A stretch of DNA of 64,000 bases from Methyloceanibacter stevinii (GTDB taxonomy: Bacteria > Pseudomonadota > Alphaproteobacteria > Rhizobiales > Methyloligellaceae). Where the stretch lies: positions 186,001-250,000 of the forward strand of contig NZ_LPWE01000010.1 of the NCBI RefSeq assembly GCF_001723355.1, in the 5' to 3' direction. Below the pieces are notes generated by a model. It saw only the letters and a list, made by a program, of their open reading frames with translations. It made no database searches and had not been told where the DNA came from. Positions 1 to 9,711 of this stretch are shown piece after piece. Each line of letters begins with the position of its first letter. Position 1 is the first letter of the stretch. Position numbers and translations under genes: made by a program.

Positions 1-596
1 GTCCTCGGCGAGCCAGGCGAGCGTTTCGCCGAGCCCTTCGTTGCGGAAGGTATCCCCGCCTTTGAGGAGCGTGCCGCCGGGGGCGAAGATCGCCCGCGCC
101 GACGCACTTTCCTGCAGGTCGGTGCGACGACCGTGAACAGATAGGCTTGGAAGTCCGAGAGCGGAAACCCTTGGTTCGCCGCGCGGCGGCCGGCTCGACC
201 AGCCGCTTCATAGGCAGGCGCCCATAGGCCTCGTGCATGGCGAAGAGGCCTTGCGCAATGCCGGGCGTGGCGCTGGCCCCAAGCCCGATATGGAACTCCT
301 GGGTAGCAGGTCCGAAATTCGCGTTGATCGGAAAGAAAGAGACTTCGTTCGCGGGTCGACGCTTGAGCGGCGTCTCCACGAAAAAAGTCGAACAACTTCG
401 CCGCCCGCTGGCCCGCGGCCCGCGCCATCAGGAAGCCGCCGCCGCCCGGAGAGGAAAACACGGCTTCGGCGACGAAGCTCATGCACACGCCGGCAATGGC
501 CGCATCGAAGGCGTTGCCGCCATCGGCGAGGATTTCGGCGGCGGCCTCGGCGGTCAGGCTATGGCCGGCCGCGACGACGGATTGGGGATTGTTCAT
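1..596 (-). pseudogene. ggt: Gamma-glutamyltransferase, N-terminal part, frameshifted and cut by window edge
   Basis: The reverse strand from the ATG at 596 reads as the N-terminus of the gamma-glutamyltransferase family, which cleaves glutathione-type gamma-glutamyl bonds in the periplasm. Recognisable stretches are MNNPQSVVAAGHSLTAEAA, ADGGNAFDAAIAG, SPGGGGFLMARA and, after shifts, QAYLFTVVAPT and GGDTFRNEGLGETLAWL. Three single-base shifts are needed to read through: an extra base in the A6 run at 381-386 (FDFFVETPLKRRPANEVSFF resumes after it), a missing base near 180, and a missing base near 121. No signal peptide is obvious before the family start. The catalytic Thr region lies beyond the window edge. 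Three shifts in 500 bases could mean a decayed gene, but similar shifts hit essential genes elsewhere in this window, so sequencing error is equally possible. Confidence 0.75.
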
Positions 597-667
597 CCGG
601 GAGTGCGTAAGGGGCGTTGCCGCCGGGAGCAAGGGCGAGATGCACGAAACGGTGCCCAAAACGGCGC

Positions 668-690
668 ATGGCCGGGACAAGCCCGGCCAT
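668..690. repeat. REP-like palindrome downstream of pckG
   Basis: A perfect 23-base palindrome with arms ATGGCCGGG and CCCGGCCAT around an ACAAG centre lies between the stop of pckG and the broken ggt gene. A near copy occurs at 19554-19576 with the same ACAAG loop, so this looks like a dispersed intergenic palindromic repeat. Read leftward it is followed by a short T run, so it could also help end pckG transcription. The rest of 597-720 shows nothing else. Confidence 0.6.
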
Positions 691-720
691 GCTTCCGTGT
701 CTTGGTACTTTGGAGACGCG

Positions 721-2526
721 CTAGCCCAAGCGCTGCTCCAGATCGGCGAGCTCTTCCTTCAAGCCGCCCGGCAGTTTGTCGCCGAAGGACTCATAGTGCT
801 CCTTGATCGAGGGGATCTCCGCCTTCCAACCTTCGACGTCGACGCGGAGCAACTCCTTCATGTCCTCGCCATCGACATCGAGACCTTCGGTGTCGAGCCC
901 GTCCTCGGCCGGGATCTTGCCGAGTGGCGTGTCCACGGCCTCGGCCTTGCCATTGCAGCGCTCGAAGATCCACTTCAGCACGCGCGAGTTCTCGGCGAAG
1001 CCCGGCCACAGGAATTTTCCGTCGGGGCTTTTGCGGAACCAGTTCACGTAGAAGATCTTCGGCATCTTATCGCCGCCCTTCTCGCCAACCTTCAGCCAGT
1101 GCGCGAAGTAGTCGCCCATGTGGTAGCCGCAGAAGGGCAGCATCGCCATGGGATCGCGGCGCAGGTTGCCAAGTCCGCCCGTGGCGGCCGCGGTCTTTTC
1201 CGAGGCCATGATCGAGCCGAGGAAGGTGCCCTGGCGCCAGGACGCGGCTTCCGTGACGAGCGGCACGACGGAGGCGCGGCGGCCGCCGAACAAGATCGCA
1301 TCGATCGGCACACCTTTCGGGTCTTCCCATTCGGAAGCGATGACCGGGCACTGGCCGGCGGGCGCGGTGAAGCGCGAGTTCGGATGCGCGGCCGGCCGGC
1401 CGGCGTCCGGGGTCCAGGAGCGGCGCAGCCAGTCCGTGGTATGGGCCGGCGGCTCCTTCGACATCTCCTCCCACCAAACGTCGCCGTCATCGGTGAGCGC
1501 GACATTGGAGTAGATGCAGTTCGCATCCAGGGTCCGCATGGCGTTGTAGTTCGACTTGTCCGACGTGCCCGGCGCCACACCGAAGAACCCGGTCTCCGGA
1601 TTGATCGCATAGAGGCGTCCGTCTTCGCCGAACTTCATCCAGCAGATGTCGTCACCGATGGTCTCGGCCTTCCAGCCGGGAATCGTTGGGTTCAGCATCG
1701 CCAGGTTGGTCTTGCCGCACGCGCTCGGGAAAGCGGCGGCGATATACTTCACCTCGCCTTCCGGATTGGTGAGCTTGAGGATCAGCATGTGCTCGGCGAG
1801 CCAGCCTTCGTCGCGCGCCTTCACGGACGCGATGCGCAGGGCGTGGCATTTCTTGCCGAGCAGCGCATTGCCGCCATAGCCGGACCCGTAGGACCAGATC
1901 TCCCGCGTCTCGGGAAAATGCGAGATGTATTTGGTTTCACTGCAGGGCCACGGCACGTCGGCCTGGTTCGGCGCCGAAAGCGGCGCGCCCACCGTATGCA
2001 TGCCGCGGACGAAATCGTCGCTGTCGCCGAGCGCGCCCCAGACGGCATCTCCCACGCGGGTCATGATGTGCATGTTGGCGACGGCGTAGGCCGAGTCCGT
2101 GACCATGACGCCGATGCCCGCGATCGGGGAACCGACCGGCCCCATGGAATAGGGCACTACATACATGGTGCGTCCCTGCATCGCGCCGTCGTAGAGCGCG
2201 GAAAGGGTCTCTTTCATCTTGGCCGGGTCGAACCAGTTGTTGGTGGGGCCGGCGTCTTCTTCTTTTTCGGAACAGATATAGGTCTGGTCTTCGACGCGGG
2301 CGACATCTTTAGGGTCGGAACGGACCAGGATGGAGTTCGGGCGCTTCTCCTGGTTCAGCCAGATCGCCGTGCCGCCATCGACCATCGCCTTCAGCAGCGC
2401 CTGGTATTCCTCCTTGGAGCCATCGCACCAATGGACTGCTTCCGGCTTGAATAGCTTTTGCGCCTCGGCCACGAACTCCAGCACTTTCGGATTCGTGGTC
2501 GGGGCCACTTTTGACTGAACATTCAT
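721..2526 (-). CDS. pckG: Phosphoenolpyruvate carboxykinase (GTP)
   Basis: This 601-residue protein is the GTP-dependent PEP carboxykinase, converting oxaloacetate plus GTP to PEP, CO2 and GDP at the start of gluconeogenesis in the cytosol. Length fits the GTP class (about 600 residues), not the ATP class (about 535). The kinase-1a/P-loop motif [13 protein letters not shown] with the hyperreactive cysteine is present, as are the N-terminal VHWCDGS motif, the IGDDICWM metal-binding stretch and the [10 protein letters not shown] segment. The ATG at 2526 follows a purine-rich AGGGACGGA. It stands next to chvI-chvG-hprK, the place where most Hyphomicrobiales carry the ATP-type pckA, so it appears to replace that gene. 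It is a single-gene unit read leftward. Confidence 0.95.
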   Translation of the reverse strand: MNVQSKVAPTTNPKVLEFVAEAQKLFKPEAVHWCDGSKEEYQALLKAMVDGGTAIWLNQEKRPNSILVRSDPKDVARVEDQTYICSEKEEDAGPTNNWFDPAKMKETLSALYDGAMQGRTMYVVPYSMGPVGSPIAGIGVMVTDSAYAVANMHIMTRVGDAVWGALGDSDDFVRGMHTVGAPLSAPNQADVPWPCSETKYISHFPETREIWSYGSGYGGNALLGKKCHALRIASVKARDEGWLAEHMLILKLTNPEGEVKYIAAAFPSACGKTNLAMLNPTIPGWKAETIGDDICWMKFGEDGRLYAINPETGFFGVAPGTSDKSNYNAMRTLDANCIYSNVALTDDGDVWWEEMSKEPPAHTTDWLRRSWTPDAGRPAAHPNSRFTAPAGQCPVIASEWEDPKGVPIDAILFGGRRASVVPLVTEAASWRQGTFLGSIMASEKTAAATGGLGNLRRDPMAMLPFCGYHMGDYFAHWLKVGEKGGDKMPKIFYVNWFRKSPDGKFLWPGFAENSRVLKWIFERCNGKAEAVDTPLGKIPAEDGLDTEGLDVDGEDMKELLRVDVEGWKAEIPSIKEHYESFGDKLPGGLKEELADLEQRLG

Positions 2527-2637
2527 GCGTTTCCGTCCCTATTATTTGATGTTGTCTGTTGTTCTAGTCGATGGAGCTTTCTCCAATATGCTTCGTTCTT
2601 GGAAAACGCCTATCGGCAAATAGGCCAATGGCAATTG

Positions 2638-3417
2638 TCAGGCAGAGCCTAGCGTGGCCCTGGCCTCATCCACAAGTCGTACGAGTTCCTTTCGCGCGTC
2701 CTGCGGGGTGTGAATCCGGCCCCTGAAATCGATCCGCAGGGCCTCGGTGCCCCGCACAAGATCGCACCCGAGCGGATCGAGCCCGCTCATTAGCCAAAGG
2801 GGGTGCCGCCGGATCAGGCGCCACACCGCCGAAGACTTGCGCATAGAGAGCGACGGCGGCGGCATGGTCCTCGTTGTGCGCGACGATGCCGTCCTCAGCC
2901 TCCAGGAGGCTCTCCGCGCCCGCGAGCGGGACCAGCAGGTCCTCCGGCGATAAGTCGACGATGCGGCCGAAGCCGCCGATGAAATGGGCGCCTCGATTTC
3001 CAGCCTCCAGAACGAAAAATCCGGAAAATCCGCGTAAAACGCGGCCTGAGCCTGCCGGGCCAGGAACCGCCGGCGAGCGGCCGGATCGTCCGTCCGTTCG
3101 GCTCGCCCGCTGAGCGTCAGGCGCGCGCCTTGCAGCGGATCGCCGCCGCCGGGACCCCCCAAACCCGTCCCGTCCAGAAGGATCGCCGCGCGAGGGTCGG
3201 CCACCAGATTGCGCGTATGCCGGGCCAGCGTCGAAATGAGGAAGATGGGCGACCCGTCCACCTCCGTCGCCAGGGTGATGAGCGAGGCATAAGGCGCCCC
3301 GGAAGGGGCCTCCAAGGTCGCCAAAGTGCCCTTGGTCGATAGTCGCACGAGGCTGCGCGCTTCGGCCGCGATCCCTGCCATATCGGGTAATTCTGGAGAG
3401 TTATTTACTTGCGCCAT
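2638..3417 (-). CDS. HugZ-like pyridoxamine-phosphate-oxidase-fold protein with C-terminal DUF2470, two compensating frameshifts
   Basis: The protein begins [15 protein letters not shown], has a split-barrel FMN/heme-binding domain ([45 protein letters not shown]) and ends with a DUF2470-type domain ([14 protein letters not shown]). HugZ and HutZ relatives bind or degrade heme; some members are of unknown role. The middle is out of frame: restoring one G near 2988 gives [18 protein letters not shown], and removing one base of the C run near 2808 returns to the original frame. Both sites are homopolymers and the shifted segment reads as good family sequence, so the two shifts are probably sequencing errors. 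The ATG at 3417 is chosen because upstream residues do not resemble the family. It faces away from chvI. Confidence 0.75.
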   Translation of the reverse strand: MAQVNNSPELPDMAGIAAEARSLVRLSTKGTLATLEAPSGAPYASLITLATEVDGSPIFLISTLARHTRNLVADPRAAILLDGTGLGGPGGGDPLQGARLTLSGRAERTDDPAARRRFLARQAQAAFYADFPDFSFWRLEIEAPISSAASAASSTYRRRTCWSRSRARRASWRLRTASSRTTRTMPPPSLSMRKSSAVWRLIRRHPLWLMSGLDPLGCDLVRGTEALRIDFRGRIHTPQDARKELVRLVDEARATLGSA

Positions 3418-3558
3418 AACGGTTTTTGTTGCATCCCGGTATTGATGGGTCGGGCGCACGGCGCCCCAAGCTTTGCCCCGATGCTGCCATGGTTTTCACG
3501 CAGCGCTAGGAGCATAACACCCAGTCAATCGCGTACAGCGCGCAAAAAGGCCCCCCCT

Positions 3559-4254
3559 ATGCCAACAATTGCCCTTGTCGATGACGACAGAAACATTCTT
3601 ACCTCCTTGCGCATGGTGCTCGAGGCGGAAGGGTATAAGACCCAGACCTACAACGACGGCGCCAGCGCGCTGGACGGCTTGTTCGACAGTCCGCCCGATC
3701 TCGCCATCCTCGACATCAAGATGCCGCGCATGGACGGCATGGAGCTCCTGCGGCGCCTTCGTCAGCGCACGGAGATGCCCGTGATCTTCCTCACCTCGAA
3801 AGACGAGGAGATCGACGAGCTGTTCGGCCTCAAGATGGGTGCGGACGACTACATCCGGAAACCCTTCCCGCAGCGTCTGCTGATCGAGCGCGTCAAGGCG
3901 GTGCTGCGGCGCGCCCAGCCCCGCGACACGGCCCAAGTGGCGGACGACAAGTCCAAGGTCCTGGAGCGCGGCAAGCTGAAAATGGATTCCGAGCGCCACA
4001 CCTGCGTGTGGGACGGGTTGCCGGTGACCCTCACCGTGACCGAGTTCCTGATCTTGCAGGCGCTGGCGCAGCGCCCGGGCGTGGTAAAAAGCCGGGACGC
4101 GCTGATGGATGCGGCCTATGATGATCAAGTCTATGTCGACGACCGCACAATCGACAGCCACATCAAGCGGTTGCGGAAGAAGTTCAAGGCCGTCGACCAA
4201 AGCTTCGATGTGATCGAGACGCTCTATGGTGTGGGCTATCGCTTCAAAGAATAA
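3559..4254 (+). CDS. chvI: Two-component response regulator ChvI
   Basis: A 231-residue OmpR-class regulator. The receiver domain (residues 1-120) has the acidic pair in LVDDDRN, the phospho-acceptor Asp52 in [13 protein letters not shown], the conserved Thr/Ser in FLTSKD and Lys in DDYIRKPF. The winged-helix domain fills residues 135-230 and ends [11 protein letters not shown], the usual OmpR-family end. With ChvG it forms the acid- and envelope-stress system that controls exopolysaccharide, motility and cell-envelope genes in Hyphomicrobiales. The ATG at 3559 comes after a purine stretch and starts the receiver fold directly. chvG follows 12 bases downstream, so the two are co-transcribed. 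Confidence 0.95.
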   Translation: MPTIALVDDDRNILTSLRMVLEAEGYKTQTYNDGASALDGLFDSPPDLAILDIKMPRMDGMELLRRLRQRTEMPVIFLTSKDEEIDELFGLKMGADDYIRKPFPQRLLIERVKAVLRRAQPRDTAQVADDKSKVLERGKLKMDSERHTCVWDGLPVTLTVTEFLILQALAQRPGVVKSRDALMDAAYDDQVYVDDRTIDSHIKRLRKKFKAVDQSFDVIETLYGVGYRFKE

Positions 4255-4266
4255 CAGGCGGCACCA

Positions 4267-6081
4267 ATGACCGCCGAGGCCGAAAGGTCCTGGCAGCCGG
4301 ACTCCGGAACGTGGCGCGCCCGCGCCATGCGCGTGGGCCGTGCCGGTCTCTATTGGGTCCGCCGCGCCACGCGCTGGCTCGGGCAGCACCGTCCGTTCCG
4401 TCACGGCTTCTCGAGCCTCACCCGCCGGATCGTCGTGCTGAATCTCATCGGCCTTGCGATCCTCGTCTCGGGCATTCTGTATCTCAACGACCTGCGCGCC
4501 GCGTTGATCGGCGCCGAGGTCCAGAGCCTTCAGACGCAAGGCGAGATCATCGCCCGCGCTATCGCCGCATCGGCAGGCGTCGATGCCGGCGAGTCCGACG
4601 TCGACCCGGAGACGATCCTGGAACGGGAAATGGGCGATGCCGCCTTCTCCGAGAGCGACACGCTTCCCAACGCGCTCGGATTCACGATCGATCCCGAGCG
4701 CGCCGCACCGATCCTGCGCCCGCTGGTGAAACCGACGGGCAGCCGCGCGCGCATCTACGATCGCGACGGTGCACTGATCCTCGATTCCGACACGTTCTAT
4801 TCGCGCGGCGAGGTGCTGCGCTACGACCTGCCGCCGCCGGAAACGAGCGAACCCGACGCGCTGACAACGTTCTGGAACGCGGTGGCCAATCAGTTCCAGC
4901 CGCTGGACCTGCCGGTCTATACGGAGATCGGAACCGTGAACGGGAAAGCCTACCCAGAGGTCGAAGCCGCGCTAACGGGCACGTCCGTTCCCATCGTCCG
5001 CAAGAACGAGAAGGGTGAGATCGTCGTCTCCGTTGCCGTTCCCGTCGAACGCATGCGGTCGGTGCTCGGTGTGCTTTTGTTTTCGACCCGGGGCGGCGAT
5101 ATCGACAAGGTCGTTGCCGCGGAACGCTGGCGCATCTTCCGCGTCGCGCTGTTCGCCGCGGCTGTGACGGTCGTCCTGTCTCTCATTCTTGCGAACACGA
5201 TCGCCGGTCCCATGCAGCGCCTGGCGGTCGCGGCAGAGCGCGTGCGGCACAGCGTCAAGGCGCGCGCGGAGATCCCGGACTTCACGGACCGTTCCGACGA
5301 GATCGGCCATCTATCCGGCGCGCTCAGAGACATGACGGCAGCGCTCTACAACCGGATCGACGCGATCGAGAGTTTCGCCGCCGACGTCGCGCACGAACTG
5401 AAGAATCCTCTCACGTCGCTGCGCAGCGCGACCGAGACTCTGCCCGTGGTTAGGGACCAGGAATCGCGCACGCGCTTGATGGAAATCATCCAGCACGACG
5501 TGAAGCGGCTCGACCGTTTGATCAGCGACATCTCCGATGCCTCGCGTCTCGACGCGGAACTGGCCCGCGAGGATGCGGGGCCTGTCGACATGGACGACCT
5601 TCTGCGTGCAACCGTGTCGCTTTACAACGACATCCACCTCGACGAGCTGCCCGAAGTTTCGTTGGAGATCGAGCATGCGCCCGGGACCTACCCGTATCGC
5701 GTCTTCGGTCACGACAGCCGGCTGCACCAGGTGATGGTGAACCTGATCGAGAACGCGATCTCCTTCTCGCCGCCGCGAGGCCGCGTGACCATCACGGCGC
5801 GGCGGCGTGGGACCAATATCGAAATCCTGATCGAAGACGAGGGCCCGGGAATCCCGCCGGAGAATCTGGAGCGCATTTTCGAGCGCTTCTACACGGATCG
5901 GCCCCACGAGACGTTCGGCCAAAATTCCGGCCTCGGTCTCAACATCTCGCGCCAGATCATCGCGGCCCATGGCGGACGGCTCTACGCTGAGAACCGGCCG
6001 GCGCCGGGAGGCGAAGCCGGGGCGGCGGGCGTAAAGCGCAGCGGCGGTGCGCGCTTCGTCATCCGCCTTGCAGCGACGTAG
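4267..6081 (+). CDS. chvG: Sensor histidine kinase ChvG (ExoS type)
   Basis: A 604-residue inner-membrane sensor kinase. A cytoplasmic N-terminus is followed by a first membrane segment (about residues 57-75, IVVLNLIGLAILVSGILYL), a long periplasmic region (about 80-290), a second membrane segment (about 292-315), a HAMP linker, a HisKA domain with phospho-acceptor His376 in AHELKNPLTSL, and a catalytic domain with N box NLIENAISFS, G1 DEGPGIP and G2 NSGLGLNIS. The periplasmic part matches the ChvG sensing domain, which ExoR restrains in related bacteria; no exoR is visible here. The gene overlaps no neighbour but is followed within 17 bases by hprK, giving a chvI-chvG-hprK-EIIA-ptsH run. Confidence 0.95.
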   Translation: MTAEAERSWQPDSGTWRARAMRVGRAGLYWVRRATRWLGQHRPFRHGFSSLTRRIVVLNLIGLAILVSGILYLNDLRAALIGAEVQSLQTQGEIIARAIAASAGVDAGESDVDPETILEREMGDAAFSESDTLPNALGFTIDPERAAPILRPLVKPTGSRARIYDRDGALILDSDTFYSRGEVLRYDLPPPETSEPDALTTFWNAVANQFQPLDLPVYTEIGTVNGKAYPEVEAALTGTSVPIVRKNEKGEIVVSVAVPVERMRSVLGVLLFSTRGGDIDKVVAAERWRIFRVALFAAAVTVVLSLILANTIAGPMQRLAVAAERVRHSVKARAEIPDFTDRSDEIGHLSGALRDMTAALYNRIDAIESFAADVAHELKNPLTSLRSATETLPVVRDQESRTRLMEIIQHDVKRLDRLISDISDASRLDAELAREDAGPVDMDDLLRATVSLYNDIHLDELPEVSLEIEHAPGTYPYRVFGHDSRLHQVMVNLIENAISFSPPRGRVTITARRRGTNIEILIEDEGPGIPPENLERIFERFYTDRPHETFGQNSGLGLNISRQIIAAHGGRLYAENRPAPGGEAGAAGVKRSGGARFVIRLAAT

Positions 6082-6097
6082 CAGTTTCAGAGAAGCG

Positions 6098-6595
6098 ATG
6101 ACGCGCGATCCTGTCCGCGACGATGATCGAGAGACCGTTCACGGCACCTGCGTCGCACTGGGGACGGATGCCGTCTTGCTGCGCGGTGACTCGGGAACCG
6201 GCAAGTCCGACCTGGCCTTACGCTTTCTGGCCCTGCCGGTCAGCGAAGCGGGACAGCCGGCCCTCGTTGCCGACGATCAAGTTTGTTTGACGGCCACGGA
6301 CGACGGCCTAGTGGCGAGCCCCCCGCCAACTCTCGCGGGGCTCATTGAAGTGCGCGGGCTCGGAATTCAGACTGTCTCCTTTGCAGGTTCGGCGCGGCTG
6401 GTTGTCGTGTGCGATCTCGTGGCCGCACAGGATGTTCCCCGCATGCCCCCGGACCCCTGGGACCGGACCGTGCTGGCGGGAAGCGAGCTTCCTGTGCTCA
6501 AATTGGCGCCATTCGAGGCATCCGCGCCGTTGAAGCTTAGACTGGCGATCGTCGCCGCCACGGCGCACTTGCGCGGCGTGAACATTCGGGTTTAG
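6098..6595 (+). CDS. hprK: HPr kinase/phosphorylase, short alphaproteobacterial form
   Basis: A 165-residue HPr kinase/phosphorylase that phosphorylates a serine of HPr and so modulates the PTS. The Walker A loop is GDSGTGKS (residues 30-37), and the capping/catalytic motif region includes EVRGLGIQ. The N-terminal DRTGG-like domain of the Firmicutes enzyme is absent, as is usual in alphaproteobacteria. The ATG at 6098 is preceded by AGAGAAG. It sits directly after chvG and 86 bases before the EIIA gene, with HPr next, so enzyme and substrate are encoded together. Confidence 0.92.
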   Translation: MTRDPVRDDDRETVHGTCVALGTDAVLLRGDSGTGKSDLALRFLALPVSEAGQPALVADDQVCLTATDDGLVASPPPTLAGLIEVRGLGIQTVSFAGSARLVVVCDLVAAQDVPRMPPDPWDRTVLAGSELPVLKLAPFEASAPLKLRLAIVAATAHLRGVNIRV

Positions 6596-6681
6596 GAAGG
6601 CGCGGATCAGACTTGCACAGTCCCCGTCCGCCTGAAGAAGATAGTGGCCCATAGCGGGGCGGCATTCATCCCAGAGGTAAC

Positions 6682-7083
6682 ATGATCGGCGTCGTCATCG
6701 TGACCCACGGTAATCTGGCTTGCGAGTTCCGGGCAGCATTGGAGCATGTCGTCGGTCCTCAGGAGCAAGTCGAAACGATTTCGATCGGACCGGACGACGA
6801 TCTCGATGCGCGGCGCGCGGACATGCTCGCGGCGCTCGCCAAGGTCGATTCCGGCGACGGCGTTGTCGTCCTCACCGACATGTTCGGAGGCTCGCCGTCG
6901 AACCTTGCGATCTCGGCGATGGAAAAACCCGACGTCGAGGTCGTAGCCGGCGTCAACCTGCCGATGCTCGTGAAGCTGGCGAGCGTGCGCGGCGAATGCG
7001 GCCTCGAGGAAGCGATCACCCAGGCGCAGGAGGCCGGCCGCAAATATATCAGTGTCGCCAGCCAGATCCTCGCGGCGCACTAG
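6682..7083 (+). CDS. PTS mannose-type EIIA domain protein
   Basis: A 133-residue soluble EIIA of the mannose/fructose family. The phospho-acceptor His9 stands in VIVTHGNLA, and the fold motif VVLTDMFGGSPSNLA is intact. No EIIB, EIIC or EIID transport genes are near, so the protein is likely part of the regulatory PTS that receives phosphate from HPr rather than a sugar importer. RBS AGAGG precedes the ATG. It lies between hprK and ptsH, and ptsH starts on the next base after its stop, which argues for translational coupling. Confidence 0.93.
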   Translation: MIGVVIVTHGNLACEFRAALEHVVGPQEQVETISIGPDDDLDARRADMLAALAKVDSGDGVVVLTDMFGGSPSNLAISAMEKPDVEVVAGVNLPMLVKLASVRGECGLEEAITQAQEAGRKYISVASQILAAH

Positions 7084-7401
7084 ATGGGCAGCACGAAGGC
7101 CCGTATCGAACTCTCGGACCCCGCCAACGGGGCCTACGCGGCCAACGTCCTCATCCCGAACAAGAAGGGGCTCCACGCCCGCGCCTCGGCGCAGTTCGTG
7201 CGGACCGCCGGTGACTACAAGGCGAATGTCCAGGTCAGCCGAGACGGGCAGACGGTCGGCGGTACCTCGATCATGGGTCTCATGATGCTCGCGGCCGGGC
7301 AAGGCGACTTCATCCATATCGAGGCGAGCGGTGAGAGCGCGAAGGCCGCCATCCAGGCCCTCGTGGCCCTGGTCGAGGACGGCTTCGGCGAAGAGGACTA
7401 G
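7084..7401 (+). CDS. ptsH: Phosphocarrier protein HPr
   Basis: A 105-residue HPr. The PEP-dependent phospho-acceptor His31 is in KKGLHARASAQF, and Ser62 in GGTSIMGLMML is the equivalent of regulatory Ser46, the target of the HprK encoded two genes upstream. It has an N-terminal extension of about 15 residues compared with E. coli HPr. The start codon directly abuts the EIIA stop codon. It should pass phosphate from an EI (not in this window) to the EIIA encoded here and possibly to PtsN at 51.4 kb. Confidence 0.93.
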   Translation: MGSTKARIELSDPANGAYAANVLIPNKKGLHARASAQFVRTAGDYKANVQVSRDGQTVGGTSIMGLMMLAAGQGDFIHIEASGESAKAAIQALVALVEDGFGEED

Positions 7402-7443
7402 CAGCCCTTTCCTGAAGGTGGCGGGCAGCCTTGCAGGGCTTCG

Positions 7444-8020
7444 CTATTCCGCGCGCTTCTTGCCGGTCACCATCGACCGGGCGAGATTCTCACGATGCGC
7501 AAAGCTCGCAAACAAGACGGCTGAGATGTGAACGAGGATGAGCGCGAGCGTGACGTTCGCCAGCACCTCGTGCACTTCTTCGAACTGCTCGGCTGTCTGC
7601 TTGGTGACCATACCGGCAAGCGGACCTGCGTTCTCCTCACCCCCATACACGATCAGGCCGGCGATGCCGGTGAGGGCAAGCATCACGATGAGCGCCACGA
7701 TCATGTAGCCGCCCGCCGGGCTGTGCCCGAGATAGCGCTTGCCGTGCATCCGGAGCAGGTCTCGCACATAGGCGAACGCCGTCGACGGCGCATACAGGAA
7801 GTCGGTGAAGCGCGCGTGCTTGGAGCCCGACAAACCCCCAGATCACGCGGGCAATCAGCATCGCGGCGATCACGTAACCGGCCCACACATGGACGACGTG
7901 CGGATCCTCGACCAAGTAGGCGACGACGAAAGCAAGAACCACAGTCCAATGGAAAAAGCGGACGAAAGGATCCCAAACCACCACTTCCGTCCTGGAAGAA
8001 GCCTCGATCTCGTTCCCCAT
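7444..8020 (-). CDS. Cytochrome b561-type diheme membrane protein, one frameshift
   Basis: The protein starts MGNEIEASSRTEVVVWDPFVRFFHW and carries four membrane segments of the cytochrome b561/Ni-hydrogenase b-type family. Heme-ligand histidines are likely those in RFFHW, VVHVWAGY, RMHGKRYLGHSPAGG and FEEVHEVLAN/LVHISAV. Members pass electrons between quinol or diheme cytochromes and periplasmic partners. The frame breaks near 7833: removing one G of a G3 run turns GFVGL into GFVGSKHARFTDFLYAP, exactly the family sequence. This is probably a base-calling error. It faces leftward between ptsH and ahcY and has no obvious cytochrome c partner beside it. Confidence 0.8.
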
Positions 8021-8146
8021 GGTCTCATTCCTCAATAGATCCGCTGGCAATTTGCCATCCAGCAGGGACAACAAAAATGACGCAGATTAAAGGGACCTGA
8101 AACGGCGGCGCGGCAAATTTGCGCCCGGAAACCGCGCACCCCCATC

Positions 8147-8190
8147 TTGACTCCCCCACCCGCCTATAACATATAAGGACTTCTTTATAT
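8147..8190 (+). promoter_or_regulatory. Promoter and operator upstream of ahcY
   Basis: A -35-like TTGACT lies at 8147-8152 and an A/T-rich -10 candidate falls at about 8170-8176. An imperfect palindrome, ATATAAGGAC/TTCTTTATAT (8 of 10 positions paired), fills 8171-8190 and overlaps the -10, with an extra half-site TCTTTAT just after it. This AT-rich island stands out in GC-rich DNA. ArsR-family regulators of methionine-cycle genes are known to bind AT-rich palindromes in front of ahcY in Proteobacteria (the SahR type); assigning such a regulator here is inference. Confidence 0.5.
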
Positions 8191-8244
8191 CTTTATGCAG
8201 CCACGTTGCGAGACGCAACAGGCAGGACGCAAAGGCAGGACGGC

Positions 8245-9633
<1,389 letters not shown>

Positions 9634-9652
9634 CAGCTTGGTTGCTTCCAAG

Positions 9653-9684
9653 AAAAAAGGCGCTCCGACAGGAGCGCCTTTTTT
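9653..9684. terminator. Bidirectional intrinsic terminator between ahcY and arylsulfatase
   Basis: A6, then GGCGCTCC, a short loop, GGAGCGCC and T6 form a perfect 8-base-pair hairpin with A and T tracts on both sides. It can end transcription of ahcY rightward and of the convergent arylsulfatase gene leftward. Confidence 0.92.
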
Positions 9685-9711
9685 GCGGGCGGGTGAGTCT
9701 GCAGGACCGCC

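Noticed and set aside
481-2454. A 657-codon open frame on the plus strand opposite pckG
   Set aside because: It is the mirror of a highly conserved enzyme gene in GC-rich DNA and has a biased His/Arg/Val/Gly composition without recognisable domains.
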